A stretch of DNA of 51,727 nt from Candidatus Thalassarchaeum sp. (GTDB lineage: Archaea; Thermoplasmatota; Poseidoniia; Poseidoniales; Thalassarchaeaceae). Positions 26,385 through 35,843 of the stretch are shown in pieces. Under the pieces are notes generated by a model. The model saw only the letters and a list, made by a program, of their open reading frames with translations, was not told the DNA's origin and ran no database searches. The stretch is taken from contig JAKURM010000004.1 of assembly GCA_022449945.1 (NCBI GenBank), positions 1 through 51,727 of the forward strand, read 5' to 3'. The first letter of the stretch is position 1. Every line of letters begins with the position of its first letter. The translations under genes were made by a program, and so were the position numbers.

Positions 26385-27208
26385 GTTCTCTGAAGAAGCA
26401 TCAGTTCCTCGGTCGAAAGTGTGTCTCCAGACATCAGCTTGCTCATCAAATCGGTCATCTCCAGGCTGCCATCTTCATCAATCTGTCTTTGCTTACTGCC
26501 CGAAAGCTTCAGGATATCTTGCATGGAATGAATGCAGCGAAGAGAAATAATGTAGTTATTATGCAGATCGTCTGCTCTACCTTTCGTTTTGGTTAGCCCA
26601 ATGTGTTCGGAATTTGCCATTCCCCTGAGCTTTTCTACCTCATCGGACAATTCCATCATCAATGCGTGAGCCTCTTCTGATTTTTCAGATGCAACTGTAA
26701 CCGCATCATGCGCCTTCTGCTGAGCCTTCTCTGCGGCCCTTACTCTCCTTAGGGCATTGGAATTACTCTCTTCTTCTTCCTTTCTTGCATTTTCATATTC
26801 TGCTTTCAATTTCTTCATTTTCGCGAAGAATTCTTTCTCTTTGTTAGGCTTAATTTTTCCAGTTTGGTGATTCCATTCGAGCTTCTCCATTTCCCCTCTA
26901 ATCTTGCTTGCAGGTTTCCCATTTCTCCTCTTCCCGCGTTCCTCACTAGACTTGCTGCCATTAGAACTTCTGAGTTTAACCCTCAAAGCCTTCAACTCGT
27001 TTGTTCTTTCCAGGCGAATCTTCCTCAATTCGGCAACCTTTCCATTTGCTTCATTCCTGATAGCCTTCTGTTTCTGGACCTCTGTAATCAGCTCCTTTAC
27101 TTGGCGATTAATTTCATTCCTCTTATCGAGTTGTCCGCGAACTTGGACGTTCAAATCATCTCTGTTAGATTTAAAATCGTCTAGCTTACTGCTTACACTT
27201 TCAGACAT
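26381..27208 (-). CDS. Archaeal coiled-coil protein (COG1340-like), paralog 1
   Basis: 275 residues from the ATG at 27208 (MSESVSSKLDD). An in-frame ATG at 27250 gives a longer N-terminus, but a TATA-like ATATAAG lies between them at leaderless distance from 27208. Charged helices run through nearly the whole chain (KRNEINRQVKELITEV, EVQKQKAIRNEANGKVAELRKIRLERTNELKAL), typical of COG1340 archaeal coiled-coil proteins. The C-terminus has LMSGDTLSTEELMLL, which reappears in modified form in paralog 2. It is the third gene of the minus-strand coiled-coil operon. No enzyme motif. A structural or scaffolding role is inferred. Confidence 0.75.
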   Translation of the reverse strand: MSESVSSKLDDFKSNRDDLNVQVRGQLDKRNEINRQVKELITEVQKQKAIRNEANGKVAELRKIRLERTNELKALRVKLRSSNGSKSSEERGKRRNGKPASKIRGEMEKLEWNHQTGKIKPNKEKEFFAKMKKLKAEYENARKEEEESNSNALRRVRAAEKAQQKAHDAVTVASEKSEEAHALMMELSDEVEKLRGMANSEHIGLTKTKGRADDLHNNYIISLRCIHSMQDILKLSGSKQRQIDEDGSLEMTDLMSKLMSGDTLSTEELMLLQRT

Positions 27209-27308
27209 GGGTTCAAAAATTTCCCTTATATTCGAGTGATTGAGTCCCATGTATGTCCATGTTTTCGGAATTTGCACCAACATTTAAGGAATACCAATTT
27301 CAAGGCCA

Positions 27309-28271
27309 TTATTCCCTTCTGCTGGCCATTCTTCCCTTTCTTCCACCAGTTCTTGCTACTCCCAATTTTCTGGCCTTCTTCCTAATCTTACCACTCTTGA
27401 TTACTTCTTTTTCCTCCCCCGGAACAATATTTTCTTCGAGGGTCGAAAGACCACCCGATTCCAATAGAGCCCCCATCTCTTCCTTGCTAAGGCTACCTCC
27501 ACTGGCCGCGATTCCCATGATGTCAGAGAGCTTTACTCTGCCGGGCCGATTTGATGCTATTCTGGTATAACTTTCAATCCTGTTAATCTCTTTCCTTGTG
27601 ATAGCTTTTTCAGATTTTAACCTATCCAATCTTCTGTCAATCTCCGATATCCTGTTGCTAATATTACGGATTTCCTTCCTACTTATTCGCGTACCTTTCG
27701 GATTATTCTCGGACTTTGCTTCGGCCACGATTTTTCCTGCTTCCTCTCTGTTCTCATCCAATTTTCTAGAAATTTCCTTCAACTTTCTTACTTCACTTGC
27801 GTACATTTTGTGTGCATCCTCAGCCAATATTTTTTGTTTGATTGATGCTTGAATCTCAAAAAATCTTCTAAAAGCATCGAGTTCCCGATTAAGCATAGGT
27901 ACCGATGTAAGATCATTATCTACTGTTGTCAGCCTAGAGTGTGTGTCACTAAGCCATTCAAACAGAATTTCCGATGGTGGTGGGACACAACGATTGACTG
28001 AATCTCGCTGTTCCTTGTGTTTCAGGCTTTTCTTCCTTGATTTGTGGAATTCCTGAAGTAATGATTTTCGCCCTATATCCGCCTCTTCAAAGCCCCCGAG
28101 AGCCGATCGAAGTGACTTCACGATCTGTACCTGATCCTTCCTCTCGCTCCTAAGTCCCCTTGCCTCGCTATCCAATGTAGACATATCCCTTTTCTTCCCT
28201 ATCAGGAGTTGACCGACGTCCTCTTCATCCATACCCTCAAGGTCGTCCCATTTTCCTTTGGACACACTCAT
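27309..28271 (-). CDS. Archaeal coiled-coil protein, paralog 2, with basic C-terminal tail
   Basis: 320 residues of mostly charged helix, with a central LDENREEAGKIVAEAK/RISEIDRRLDRLKSEKAI region. Near the C-terminus the motif GGSLSKEEMGALLESGG parallels the LMSGDTLSTEEL of paralog 1. The last 25 residues are strongly basic and contain KKARKLGVARTGGRKG, the same tail as in the coiled-coil protein at 33-34 kb and the MBF1-like protein at 38 kb. Its start overlaps the stop of the gene at 28268 by 4 nt. Cytoplasmic. Function unknown. Confidence 0.75.
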   Translation of the reverse strand: MSVSKGKWDDLEGMDEEDVGQLLIGKKRDMSTLDSEARGLRSERKDQVQIVKSLRSALGGFEEADIGRKSLLQEFHKSRKKSLKHKEQRDSVNRCVPPPSEILFEWLSDTHSRLTTVDNDLTSVPMLNRELDAFRRFFEIQASIKQKILAEDAHKMYASEVRKLKEISRKLDENREEAGKIVAEAKSENNPKGTRISRKEIRNISNRISEIDRRLDRLKSEKAITRKEINRIESYTRIASNRPGRVKLSDIMGIAASGGSLSKEEMGALLESGGLSTLEENIVPGEEKEVIKSGKIRKKARKLGVARTGGRKGRMASRRE

Positions 28272-29101
28272 TCTTCTTCACCACCGATTGCCTGGTAATC
28301 TTTCTTCTTGCCTTTTCGCCTTTTTGCAAAGGAAGAAAACCCCCCGTTCTCTACTCTTCTCATTCCAATTAGCAGGTCTGAGAACCCCGGACCTATGTCC
28401 CCGAATCCTTCCCTTAATCTTCTTTCCCAGTGTTTTATTGCCTTGTCAGACTGTGAAAGAAGCTCTCTGGCCCTATCAAGCTGGCTTCTCACTTCTCGCA
28501 ATTCATTGCTTAGGATTGTCCGCTTCTCGTAGGTTGGCTGAGCCTTTTCGACAGCTGCCAGCATTTCACCATGGGCCTTGTCTGCAGTTCTGTACAAATC
28601 TGACATTTCCTTGCTTTTTTTGATATAATCTACCATCTCTGGGTTGGATTCCTTCCTATCCTTTAGCCAACGGTCGTTTTCCTCTACAATCCTCCTCCGT
28701 TTGTCCAACAACTTCCTCTCTGCCTTGTGATCTAGGGCGGAAGTCTGAATTTTGTGTTCAATGTCTTCCAGTTCCTCCATCACCCTCTTCTTCTTCCATT
28801 TTGGATCCAGGCTCTTCATTCCTCCTTCTTCGAGAAGCTTTACTCTGGAAGATTTTACATCTGGGATTAGTGCACTTGCTCGGGATTGACTTTCATCCCT
28901 CTTCATTTTCAGTTCTGCAACTTTCTTATTTGCCCCTTCGAAGGACCTTTCCAACCTCTCTAACTTTGGTACTATGGATTCTTCTTCAGCCTCCAGGTTC
29001 CTTATTACTCCCGGTAGGCTATCTTTCAGCATCAATCTCCGCTGAAGTAACGCCCCTGCCAACTCATCAGGACCTAGCTCTAGCAACTGATTGTTGTCCA
29101 T
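28268..29101 (-). CDS. Archaeal coiled-coil protein, paralog 3, first gene of the operon
   Basis: 277 residues. An N-terminal DNNQLLELGPDELAGALL segment is followed by long charged helices (EAEEESIVPKLERLERSFEGANKKVAELKMKRDE). Near the C-terminus, GFSDLLIGMRRVENGGFSSFAKRRKGKKK corresponds in place to the 'DL-x-G-G' motif of the paralogs and ends in a Lys/Arg cluster, though not in the shared RxLG tail. It is divergent from the surface-protein gene across about 90 bp, which must hold both promoters. Cytoplasmic. Function unknown. Confidence 0.72.
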   Translation of the reverse strand: MDNNQLLELGPDELAGALLQRRLMLKDSLPGVIRNLEAEEESIVPKLERLERSFEGANKKVAELKMKRDESQSRASALIPDVKSSRVKLLEEGGMKSLDPKWKKKRVMEELEDIEHKIQTSALDHKAERKLLDKRRRIVEENDRWLKDRKESNPEMVDYIKKSKEMSDLYRTADKAHGEMLAAVEKAQPTYEKRTILSNELREVRSQLDRARELLSQSDKAIKHWERRLREGFGDIGPGFSDLLIGMRRVENGGFSSFAKRRKGKKKDYQAIGGEEE

Positions 29102-29192
29102 ATCCTCCGTGACGAACGAATCATTACATTAAAGGGCTATGTGAGGTGATATATTGGGTTTGATTGATACGGTGCCACGGAAGGGGACGACC

Positions 29193-30767
29193 ATGCTCTC
29201 GATGACGTCAAAATCCGCGAGCACTCCCATTATTATCGCTATTGTTCTCATTTCGTTGTCACACCATCATCCGAGTATACCAGAGCCTCTGCAAGACTGT
29301 GAAGCACTATTTACTAACACCAGCAACTCATCTGCGAATTTCACTTCTGCAGGAACCTCAACTGTTGCACTTTCTGGAGAACCGGCTCACGTCGGGGACG
29401 AGGTGGTTGCCTCGATTCTTGTCAGTAACATCGGTCATTCTACCGGATTTGCGACTTTAAACATCGAAAACGATGAAATTGGAAAATCCTATTCAGGTGA
29501 CCCTGTTGAAATTACACCAGGTTCAAGCAGGGAGATCATGACCTCGATTTTTCCGTTAAATCACGGTCCAATATCATACAGTTGGTGGGTTTCTAGTAAC
29601 GGTTCGAATGTAAACCAGAGCCTAATGGGGGATTTTAGTGTAGAGGTCCTTGCTAAGCAGTCAATTTCAACATCGATTGACAACTACGATTGGAGTGCAA
29701 CTGAAGGACTTCAGATTGATGTTTCACTATACCTATCATCTGGAAGCTCCCGAGAAGTAATTTTGGATGTTTTTGGTTCGCTAAAGGAAACTTCCTATCA
29801 TCTACAGAGTGTGGCAATTGATCTAGATCCCGGACGCAGGAACTTCCATTTTGAACTCGGAAGTCCCAATTCCGAAACTGTCGCGATAGAGTTGACCACC
29901 ATCGGTTGGCTACCTAATGCTGATTCAGTAAATTCATCATCAATTGAAGTAAACTCACCTTTGGCTGATCCTAGTCAACTGTCTGTAGAAGTTACAGTGA
30001 CAACCATGGAACCCACAGCAGGTGAACCGCTTCGATTGAAGGTGAATCTAACTAATGGTGATGACATGCAAGCCCAGAGTGGAAAAATTAGAGTGCTCAG
30101 AAGTTCAGACCAGACAATATTGGCCGAGTCGTTGATTTCCGCCGTAAATCCCGGCGTTTCCATAAGCCATGAACTCGTCATTCCATCGTGGCCTGATTCA
30201 GATAGCGCTCAATTGGAGGTCATATGGATGTATGGTGACCTTTCATCATCCAAATTTCACTCTTTAGAATCATCAGTCGAAGAGGGGGGGTTTTCTCTTC
30301 CATTCGACATTTCGGCTGCGTTATTTGGCGTTTTGTCTGGCGTAGTCATAGTCCTGTCCGGACGTCTCGTCTGGCGAGCCGCGTCATCCAGAACACCTAC
30401 TACCTCTGAATCACGAATTAGGGAAACCAGAGTTGAAAGGGACTCACGGTCCAAGAATAAGAAATTGAAAGAGGTTCCTTGTCCATTCTGCGAGCAGCGA
30501 CTATCGGTACCCGCCGACCACGTTGGCGATGCAAAATGTCCTTCCTGCTCAATGCAGTTCAGCGTAATGGGAGTAATGCCTGATTCCCCTACCCAATCAA
30601 AAAAGAACCTAGGGGAAAAAATAACGATTTTTCCAAAATCCAAGTCATCCAGCGATCTTTTACAGTGCCCGGAATGCGATCAGACCCTCAAAGTCCCAAT
30701 GGAAAAGAGGCCCGTGCAGTCTCGCTGTCCCGTGTGTAAAATAGAATTCATGGCCGAATTAGAGTGA
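29193..30767 (+). CDS. Membrane-anchored surface protein with CARDB-like domains and cytoplasmic zinc ribbons
   Basis: 524 residues from ATG 29193, with GGAAGGGG 6 nt upstream; an in-frame TTG at 29154 would add 13 residues. A signal anchor (STPIIIAIVLISLS) leads into about 350 Ser/Thr/Asn-rich beta residues. These include two or more CARDB-type units (VGDEVVASILVSNIGHSTG; AGEPLRLKVNLTNGD) with many Asn-x-Ser/Thr sites. A transmembrane helix near residue 375-395 is followed by a basic linker and two zinc-ribbon pairs, CPFC/CPSC and CPEC/CPVC, which should be cytoplasmic. It lies 4 nt before a DtxR-type regulator, so it may couple an external domain to a cytoplasmic metal-binding part. Ligand unknown. 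Confidence 0.75.
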   Translation: MLSMTSKSASTPIIIAIVLISLSHHHPSIPEPLQDCEALFTNTSNSSANFTSAGTSTVALSGEPAHVGDEVVASILVSNIGHSTGFATLNIENDEIGKSYSGDPVEITPGSSREIMTSIFPLNHGPISYSWWVSSNGSNVNQSLMGDFSVEVLAKQSISTSIDNYDWSATEGLQIDVSLYLSSGSSREVILDVFGSLKETSYHLQSVAIDLDPGRRNFHFELGSPNSETVAIELTTIGWLPNADSVNSSSIEVNSPLADPSQLSVEVTVTTMEPTAGEPLRLKVNLTNGDDMQAQSGKIRVLRSSDQTILAESLISAVNPGVSISHELVIPSWPDSDSAQLEVIWMYGDLSSSKFHSLESSVEEGGFSLPFDISAALFGVLSGVVIVLSGRLVWRAASSRTPTTSESRIRETRVERDSRSKNKKLKEVPCPFCEQRLSVPADHVGDAKCPSCSMQFSVMGVMPDSPTQSKKNLGEKITIFPKSKSSSDLLQCPECDQTLKVPMEKRPVQSRCPVCKIEFMAELE

Positions 30768-30771
30768 TATA

Positions 30772-31446
30772 ATGACTGAATTCAGTGAAATAGAACAAAT
30801 GTACTTGAAATCAATTTTCGAGGTACATAGTTCGACTCCCGATGCAATAGTAAAGACCACACAATTGGCCCAGATTATGGATATCGCTCCTGCATCGGCT
30901 ACTGAAATGATCCAACGCCTGTCCGAACGAGGCGTGGTCACTCACATCCCTTATCGTGGGTTCCGCCTTACTCCAGAAGGATTCCAATTAGCTGCAAGAA
31001 TAAAACGTAGGGAGGGGTTGGTGAAGATTCTGCTCGCTGATGTAATAGGTTACAAGGGTAACATCAAGGAGGTCGCATGCAGAATGGAACACGCGATCGA
31101 TGATGACTTGGAGACGACTCTCGACAGGTTCCTAGGCTACCCTGAACACGATAACGATGGAAACAGGATTCCTGGGATTCAGAGGGAAATCGATTCACCC
31201 ATAATCGGCTCACTACTGCCTCTTTCCAATCTTCCCGAGGGGTCATATGCGACTATAGAACTGCTAGCATCAGATGTGGTCGACGGAATCACACTTTCCG
31301 AGGCCGGCCTTAGAGTTGGAGAAACAATTTCAAAGAATGAAGGAAAGATATACTTGGGAGGCACAGCGATTAGTGTGTCACCGAGCCTATCCATGTGTGT
31401 CATTGCTAGAGTTACTGAGATGGGGGCGGATACCGATGAGGGATGA
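30772..31446 (+). CDS. DtxR/MntR-family metal-dependent transcription regulator
   Basis: 224 residues. An N-terminal winged helix (about 5-70: EQMYLKSIFEV, TQLAQIMDIAPASATEMIQRLSERGVV) resembles DtxR recognition helices. The dimerisation and metal-binding domain follows with VACRMEHAIDDDLETTLDRFLGYPEHD, matching the family's Cys/Glu/His metal ligands. The C-terminal 75 residues look like an FeoA/SH3-like domain. Represses metal uptake genes when Fe(II) or Mn(II) is bound, by family knowledge; no feo or mnt genes are in the window. It starts 4 nt after the preceding gene and overlaps the next by 11 nt. Confidence 0.9.
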   Translation: MTEFSEIEQMYLKSIFEVHSSTPDAIVKTTQLAQIMDIAPASATEMIQRLSERGVVTHIPYRGFRLTPEGFQLAARIKRREGLVKILLADVIGYKGNIKEVACRMEHAIDDDLETTLDRFLGYPEHDNDGNRIPGIQREIDSPIIGSLLPLSNLPEGSYATIELLASDVVDGITLSEAGLRVGETISKNEGKIYLGGTAISVSPSLSMCVIARVTEMGADTDEG

Positions 31447-33010
31447 TGCTGAACGGAAGTTACTCGAAGTTGAATCTGAAATGGAGTCGATGCTTGCAGC
31501 ACTTGAGGAGGGGCCTGAATCAGAAATAGAGGCCCATCTGATGGATAGTTCTAACAAAGAACCTTCTGAATCGAATTACAAGAGGTCACTGAAGGCAAGA
31601 GAGTCGGTTCTGACTGGTGTCGACGACCTGCTGATAAGCGGAGGAGCGAGGCTTATCCTGCTGCTGCCGATTATTGTTGTAGTACTTTTTGGATTTGCAC
31701 AGTCATTCCGCGACTCAGAGCCAGAGTGGTGGACAGGAAGCGTGAGTGGCCTATTACTGGATCTAAGTATTTCGAAAGCAATCTATCTTCTCGCACTGGT
31801 AATAATGGTAGCTGACTTGGTTCTATTGTTCGTTCTCCATTATCTGATGTGGTTGACTAGAAGGATTTTCAAGTTGGAGAGTGATGAAATTACAAGATCG
31901 GGAGTCACATTCCGAAGTGCCCATGGATACACGGAAATGAAGGCCGTAATTGACGGTTCTACTAGTCAGCTTAACCTGACTACATCACTGATGATAATTG
32001 CGACATTATTTCTTTCCCTAGCTCTGAACTTCTCTACAGATACGCAAGGAGTTCCCGTTCTAATTGCACTATCTACGGGTGCACTTCTTTCGGGGCACAG
32101 TGTCTACATGGTTTCGGATAGGCCAAGATTCAACACGGTAAATCCATGGGGACTATTAGATGCATTCTCTCCGCCAATTCATCCTGCTCTTCTCAACAAA
32201 CCGTTCACAGATGTTATCCGAGCCCATGTGGATCCTCTTCTTGCAGTAAGAGTTTCGAAATATGTCTCTTCATTCAATAGTAACCTACGCAAGGGCATCT
32301 CCCTTTCCGATCTCCAAGAGTACATTTTGCAAATGTTGCATATGCTGAGGTCAGGTATCATTGATGAGGATGAGTTTCAGGCTGCACTCGAATCGGTCGT
32401 CGATGCAAAAACGATAGACCAAATTATCAACCACCCAGATCTTGGTGAGGAGACACTGGAAAGGCTATTGAGCCACGCAAGAAGTAGATGCGCACCATTC
32501 TTTAGGCTCAATGATAGGCTTCGGATGCATATTAACAACACGTCCAATTCAGGAATTTGGTTCGATGTAGACATGGAGAACCTAACGCTTGGTCAGGCAA
32601 ATCTGTTTGCGTTCGTACTGAATCAGACTGAACAGAGCCAAGATCTGATTATCAGGGTTCAGACTCCTGACTTTCGACCCAATGAATGCGTCTATAGGCT
32701 AAGGGTAGAGCCCCAAGACGTATCAAATCTAGAAGGCATGCCACTATACCAGAAGATATCTGAATCGATGCTTGAGTCAGGGATAATTTGGCAGACCCTT
32801 ATTCCTTCTTCGATGGGGGACGCAACTGTAACTGTAAGGCTCGAAGACTCGGCAGGAAACCTAATTTCCGGCAAGGTTCTAACCGCCCAAGTCAGATCCG
32901 ACCTCTTTACCAGACTTAGAATGACAACCGGTGCCGTATTCATGATTGGGGCCGCACTAGCCATAGTATCTCCAATGCTTCCATTCGTAGCCAATTTGCT
33001 TGGTCTTTAG
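31436..33010 (+). CDS. Multi-pass membrane protein, third gene of the DtxR operon
   Basis: 524 residues from ATG 31436; longer frames upstream would lie inside the regulator gene. An acidic N-terminus precedes hydrophobic helices near residues 70-90, 115-140, 185-205 and 210-230. A hydrophilic region of about 240 residues follows, with helices and then beta-strands, and a final membrane helix lies near the C-terminus. The beta-rich part (about 365-480) may be an Ig-like fold. I do not recognise a family. Coupling to the DtxR-type gene hints at metal-responsive expression, but there is no transporter signature. Confidence 0.72.
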   Translation: MRDDAERKLLEVESEMESMLAALEEGPESEIEAHLMDSSNKEPSESNYKRSLKARESVLTGVDDLLISGGARLILLLPIIVVVLFGFAQSFRDSEPEWWTGSVSGLLLDLSISKAIYLLALVIMVADLVLLFVLHYLMWLTRRIFKLESDEITRSGVTFRSAHGYTEMKAVIDGSTSQLNLTTSLMIIATLFLSLALNFSTDTQGVPVLIALSTGALLSGHSVYMVSDRPRFNTVNPWGLLDAFSPPIHPALLNKPFTDVIRAHVDPLLAVRVSKYVSSFNSNLRKGISLSDLQEYILQMLHMLRSGIIDEDEFQAALESVVDAKTIDQIINHPDLGEETLERLLSHARSRCAPFFRLNDRLRMHINNTSNSGIWFDVDMENLTLGQANLFAFVLNQTEQSQDLIIRVQTPDFRPNECVYRLRVEPQDVSNLEGMPLYQKISESMLESGIIWQTLIPSSMGDATVTVRLEDSAGNLISGKVLTAQVRSDLFTRLRMTTGAVFMIGAALAIVSPMLPFVANLLGL

Positions 33011-33044
33011 TTCGTTTCAATAAGGTGACTACACTCGCGAGCAT

Positions 33045-34028
33045 ATGGGACCCGAGGAATCGAGGGACGACGATCTCAGAACTAGGCTTCATGCTATGGA
33101 GTCCAAACTGAAGAGAATGAGGGATCAGAGGGGCTCCCATAACGAGGCAGCCCGACGGGCGGCCGACTCACGGAATTCTGTTCAAGAGCAGGGAAGGGAG
33201 CTAAGGGACTCCATCAAGTCAAAAATGGAGGAACAGAAAGAAGTACGGGCAAAGGCCAAATTCCATCAGGCTAGGAGAGATGAGATCCAGAAAAATGTGA
33301 GACAGCTAATTTCCAGGAAGAAGGGCAGGAGGGACGATGGACCAGGAAAATCTGTAGTTATTCAACTGTCTGAGACTATGGGGGAGATTGAAAAAATCGA
33401 AAATAGGATTATGACAGACGGCGGGCTATCATTGGAGAAGGAGAATAATCTAATCAAGAAGCTGAAATCACTAATTTCACGTCGTGAAGAGTTGATTCCT
33501 TCAGTCGAAGAACACCAGATTATTTCTATCGACTTGAGCGATATGGACGAATCGATACAGCGTCTTAGAGCCGAGGCAGACAACGAGCACCAGAAAATGA
33601 TTGATCAGAATAAGCTAGCCGATGAGATTTGGAACGATATCAAGCCCCTGTTCGAAGAGCGGGATTTCCTAAGGGGAGAGGGGGACAGACTCCACTCAAT
33701 TTTCGTTAGCGAGAGAGAAAAATCAGATGAAACTCACTCATCAATTGTTGAGATGCTTGCAAAGGTGAATGAAATCAAGGATGAGATTAAGTCCCAATGG
33801 CTAGAGCGTGAGAGATTGGTGAGGGATCACAACAAATCAGTAAGGGAGGCCTTGAAGACACCAGATCAAGATGAAAATATGGTGGACGATCTCTCAAAAA
33901 GACTCATCGAGGGGGGCTCTATTACGTTTGGTGGAACTGTCCCACCATCATCTGAGGAATTAGAACCGAGTAATAGCAACAAGAAAACTACTCGGAGATT
34001 GGGTACTAGCAGAGGGGGGAAAAGGTGA
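33045..34028 (+). CDS. Archaeal coiled-coil protein, paralog 4, with basic C-terminal tail
   Basis: 327 residues, nearly all charged alpha-helix (RTRLHAMESKLKRMRDQ, EQKEVRAKAKFHQARRDEIQKNVRQL, and more), of the same COG1340-like type as the three-gene operon at 26-29 kb. LSKRLIEGGSITFGG near the end corresponds to the 'DL..G..L' motif of the paralogs, and the last 13 residues, TRRLGTSRGGKR with a preceding T, match the basic tails of paralog 2 and the MBF1-like protein. It abuts the convergent pdxS stop with no spacer. Function unknown; a nucleoid- or ribosome-associated scaffold is a guess. Confidence 0.75.
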   Translation: MGPEESRDDDLRTRLHAMESKLKRMRDQRGSHNEAARRAADSRNSVQEQGRELRDSIKSKMEEQKEVRAKAKFHQARRDEIQKNVRQLISRKKGRRDDGPGKSVVIQLSETMGEIEKIENRIMTDGGLSLEKENNLIKKLKSLISRREELIPSVEEHQIISIDLSDMDESIQRLRAEADNEHQKMIDQNKLADEIWNDIKPLFEERDFLRGEGDRLHSIFVSEREKSDETHSSIVEMLAKVNEIKDEIKSQWLERERLVRDHNKSVREALKTPDQDENMVDDLSKRLIEGGSITFGGTVPPSSEELEPSNSNKKTTRRLGTSRGGKR

Positions 34029-35018
34029 CTACCATCCTCGTTCTTCAAGCCTGACTTCAAGGCTGTCTATCTCCAGACCAGGCATCGCCTCTCCCACCAT
34101 CTCACTTGCTTCTGCAACAATGCCCTGATCATCAAAATGATGCGTGGCCAGAACTATTGCCTCTGCAGTGTTTTTTGGATCAGAACTCTTGAAAATTCCT
34201 GACCCTACAAATATTCCATCCATTCCATGCTTCATCATCAAAGCAGCATCTGATGGTGTCGCAATCCCCCCTGCAGAAAATGTAACCACTGGAAGTCTGC
34301 TTTGAGAAATCACATCATTCAATACCGACCCAATCTCATTACGAAGATATTCGAAATCACCAAATGGAGTTGATGAAACCTTCACCCCGAGTTCCGAAGA
34401 GTTCTCTAATCTCTTGTAACCATCCATTATCACGTCTATCATTCCTTCCAGCTTGGATTTGTTTGCACCCTTCGCCTCTTCTATCTCATAAGATACAAGC
34501 CTGGCATGTTCCACAGCACTGACTACGTTCCCAGTCCCAGCCTCTCCCTTTGTCCTAATCATTGCAGCCCCTTCTGAAATTCTCCTGACGGCTTCGCCCA
34601 GGCTCGTACAACCGCATACGAAAGGGATGGTGAAGTCATTCTTTGCTATATGGAAGAATGGATCTGCTGGGGTCAAGACCTCTGACTCATCAACCATGTC
34701 AACGCCAAGCGCCTCGAGAACACGAGCCTCCTCATCATGTCCAATTCTGGCCTTTGCCATTACTGGAATGCTAGTTGTTTCGATAATTTCTTTGATTAGC
34801 TGAGGATGACTCATTCTGGCAACTCCTCCACTAGAACGAATGTCAGCAGGTACTCTTTCCAATGCCATTACTGATACAGCACCCGCGTCTTCGGCTATAT
34901 GCGCCTGTTCAGGAGTAACTACGTCCATCACCACCCCTCCCTGTTGCATTTTAGCAAAACCGCGCTTCAGCAGTTCCGTACCATGCCTCATGGTCTGTAG
35001 ATCTAACCTATCTGACAC
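34029..35018 (-). CDS. pdxS: Pyridoxal 5'-phosphate synthase, lyase subunit
   Basis: Makes PLP from ribose 5-phosphate, glyceraldehyde 3-phosphate and ammonia in a (beta/alpha)8 barrel. 329 residues with [79 protein letters not shown] and [16 protein letters not shown], all highly conserved. The start is GTG 35018. TGTAAA about 24 nt upstream may be a leaderless promoter. The glutaminase partner PdxT is not in the window, so it must be elsewhere or ammonia used directly. Confidence 0.97.
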   Translation of the reverse strand: MSDRLDLQTMRHGTELLKRGFAKMQQGGVVMDVVTPEQAHIAEDAGAVSVMALERVPADIRSSGGVARMSHPQLIKEIIETTSIPVMAKARIGHDEEARVLEALGVDMVDESEVLTPADPFFHIAKNDFTIPFVCGCTSLGEAVRRISEGAAMIRTKGEAGTGNVVSAVEHARLVSYEIEEAKGANKSKLEGMIDVIMDGYKRLENSSELGVKVSSTPFGDFEYLRNEIGSVLNDVISQSRLPVVTFSAGGIATPSDAALMMKHGMDGIFVGSGIFKSSDPKNTAEAIVLATHHFDDQGIVAEASEMVGEAMPGLEIDSLEVRLEERGW

Positions 35019-35069
35019 GCCCAGCGCTTCGGGTTTACATTGAAGAACCTATGTCCTGATGGGCTATGC

Positions 35070-35348
35070 TCACGAATCGGCTAAGACTGGTGAGTCTCCC
35101 TCTGCTAGCGGAAGCCCCGGCGACTCCTCTTCATTCTTTACCAACCATTCCATTTGGTCATCAGGGAGATCAATATCTGCATATATCGCCTCGGCAGGAC
35201 ACTCGGGAACGCAAGCTGCACAATCTATACACTCGTCAGGGTCAATGACGAGGTATTCTTCGGCTTCCCTAAAGGCCTCGACTGGACAGACGTGTACACA
35301 GTCTTGATATTTGCAGCGCACGCAGGCACTGGTTACTACATATGTCAT
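35070..35348 (-). CDS. fdxA: FdxA-type ferredoxin
   Basis: 92 residues resembling 7Fe/8Fe ferredoxins: [26 protein letters not shown], with Cys9/12/17/21, then [23 protein letters not shown], with Cys40/43/46/50. All eight cysteines needed for two clusters are present, and the C-x7-C spacing (9 and 17) is that of the [3Fe-4S] site. The acidic C-terminal tail is typical of the family. It lies downstream of pdxS's start region in the same direction but 50 bp apart, so it is probably its own unit. Cytoplasmic electron carrier. Confidence 0.93.
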   Translation of the reverse strand: MTYVVTSACVRCKYQDCVHVCPVEAFREAEEYLVIDPDECIDCAACVPECPAEAIYADIDLPDDQMEWLVKNEEESPGLPLAEGDSPVLADS

Positions 35349-35393
35349 ATGAAAATCTTGGACTCACGAATAGCATATCAACGCTTTCGTCAC

Positions 35394-35843
35394 TCAACGC
35401 GAATCAATTAGTTCTCGGAGAAACTTCTCTGCCACGGACAAAACATCTTCTTTGGGGTAAACCTCCAATTTGAATGTCCCCTTTATCACAGGACCATCTC
35501 CTTCACAGTCCAGAGACACATCACCCCGCACAAGTTTCTATAAGGATGACCTGACATGGATTACCATATCCTCGACAATCCTCCCTGCAAGATCATCATC
35601 AATTATCATGAAAATCTGCTCCTTCCCAAATCTGCACAATGAGGCAGCCGCTACTTTCTTCTTCATATTTGCAACAATCATTACCATTGGAGAACCATGT
35701 GCGGACTTACTGTGATTGATGGATATCTCAGACTCGCTACCAACGAACCATCGCATTGCCTCGGAAATTATCTCAATGTCATCCACTGCACTTGCATGAA
35801 CTCTCCATGACCCGCCGTGGATTCTCATACAATGCCCTAGCAT
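35394..35843 (-). pseudogene. DUF54/COG1325-like RNA-binding (exosome-associated) protein gene with an in-frame amber codon
   Basis: Read from ATG 35843 (GAAGGT 5 nt upstream), the frame runs 101 codons to TAG at 35538-35540, then continues in the same frame for 47 more codons to TGA 35394-35396. The joined product follows the COG1325 RNA-binding family: WRVHASAVDD at the start, the KSAHGSPM block, an IDDD turn, then VIHVRSSL-amber-KLVRGDVSL, where relatives have a strand, Lys-Gln and a small-residue turn ending in Gly, and finally GTFKLEVYP plus a helix. The amber falls where relatives carry Gln, so a CAG-to-TAG change would explain it. A GTG at 35531 could restart translation. The full frame could also extend upstream to ATG 35957, adjacent to the divergent S3Ae start. 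Family match is by eye. Confidence 0.6.

Noticed and set aside
31274-31435. Longer start for the membrane protein gene after the DtxR-type regulator
   Set aside because: The additional 54 residues lie inside the regulator gene and look non-coding; ATG 31436 is better.
35538-35540. Pyrrolysine (UAG recoding) as the explanation of the amber codon
   Set aside because: TAG ends many normal genes in this window, no pyl genes are present here, and by my alignment the family has Gln at that place rather than a catalytic residue. Kept as a low-probability option only.
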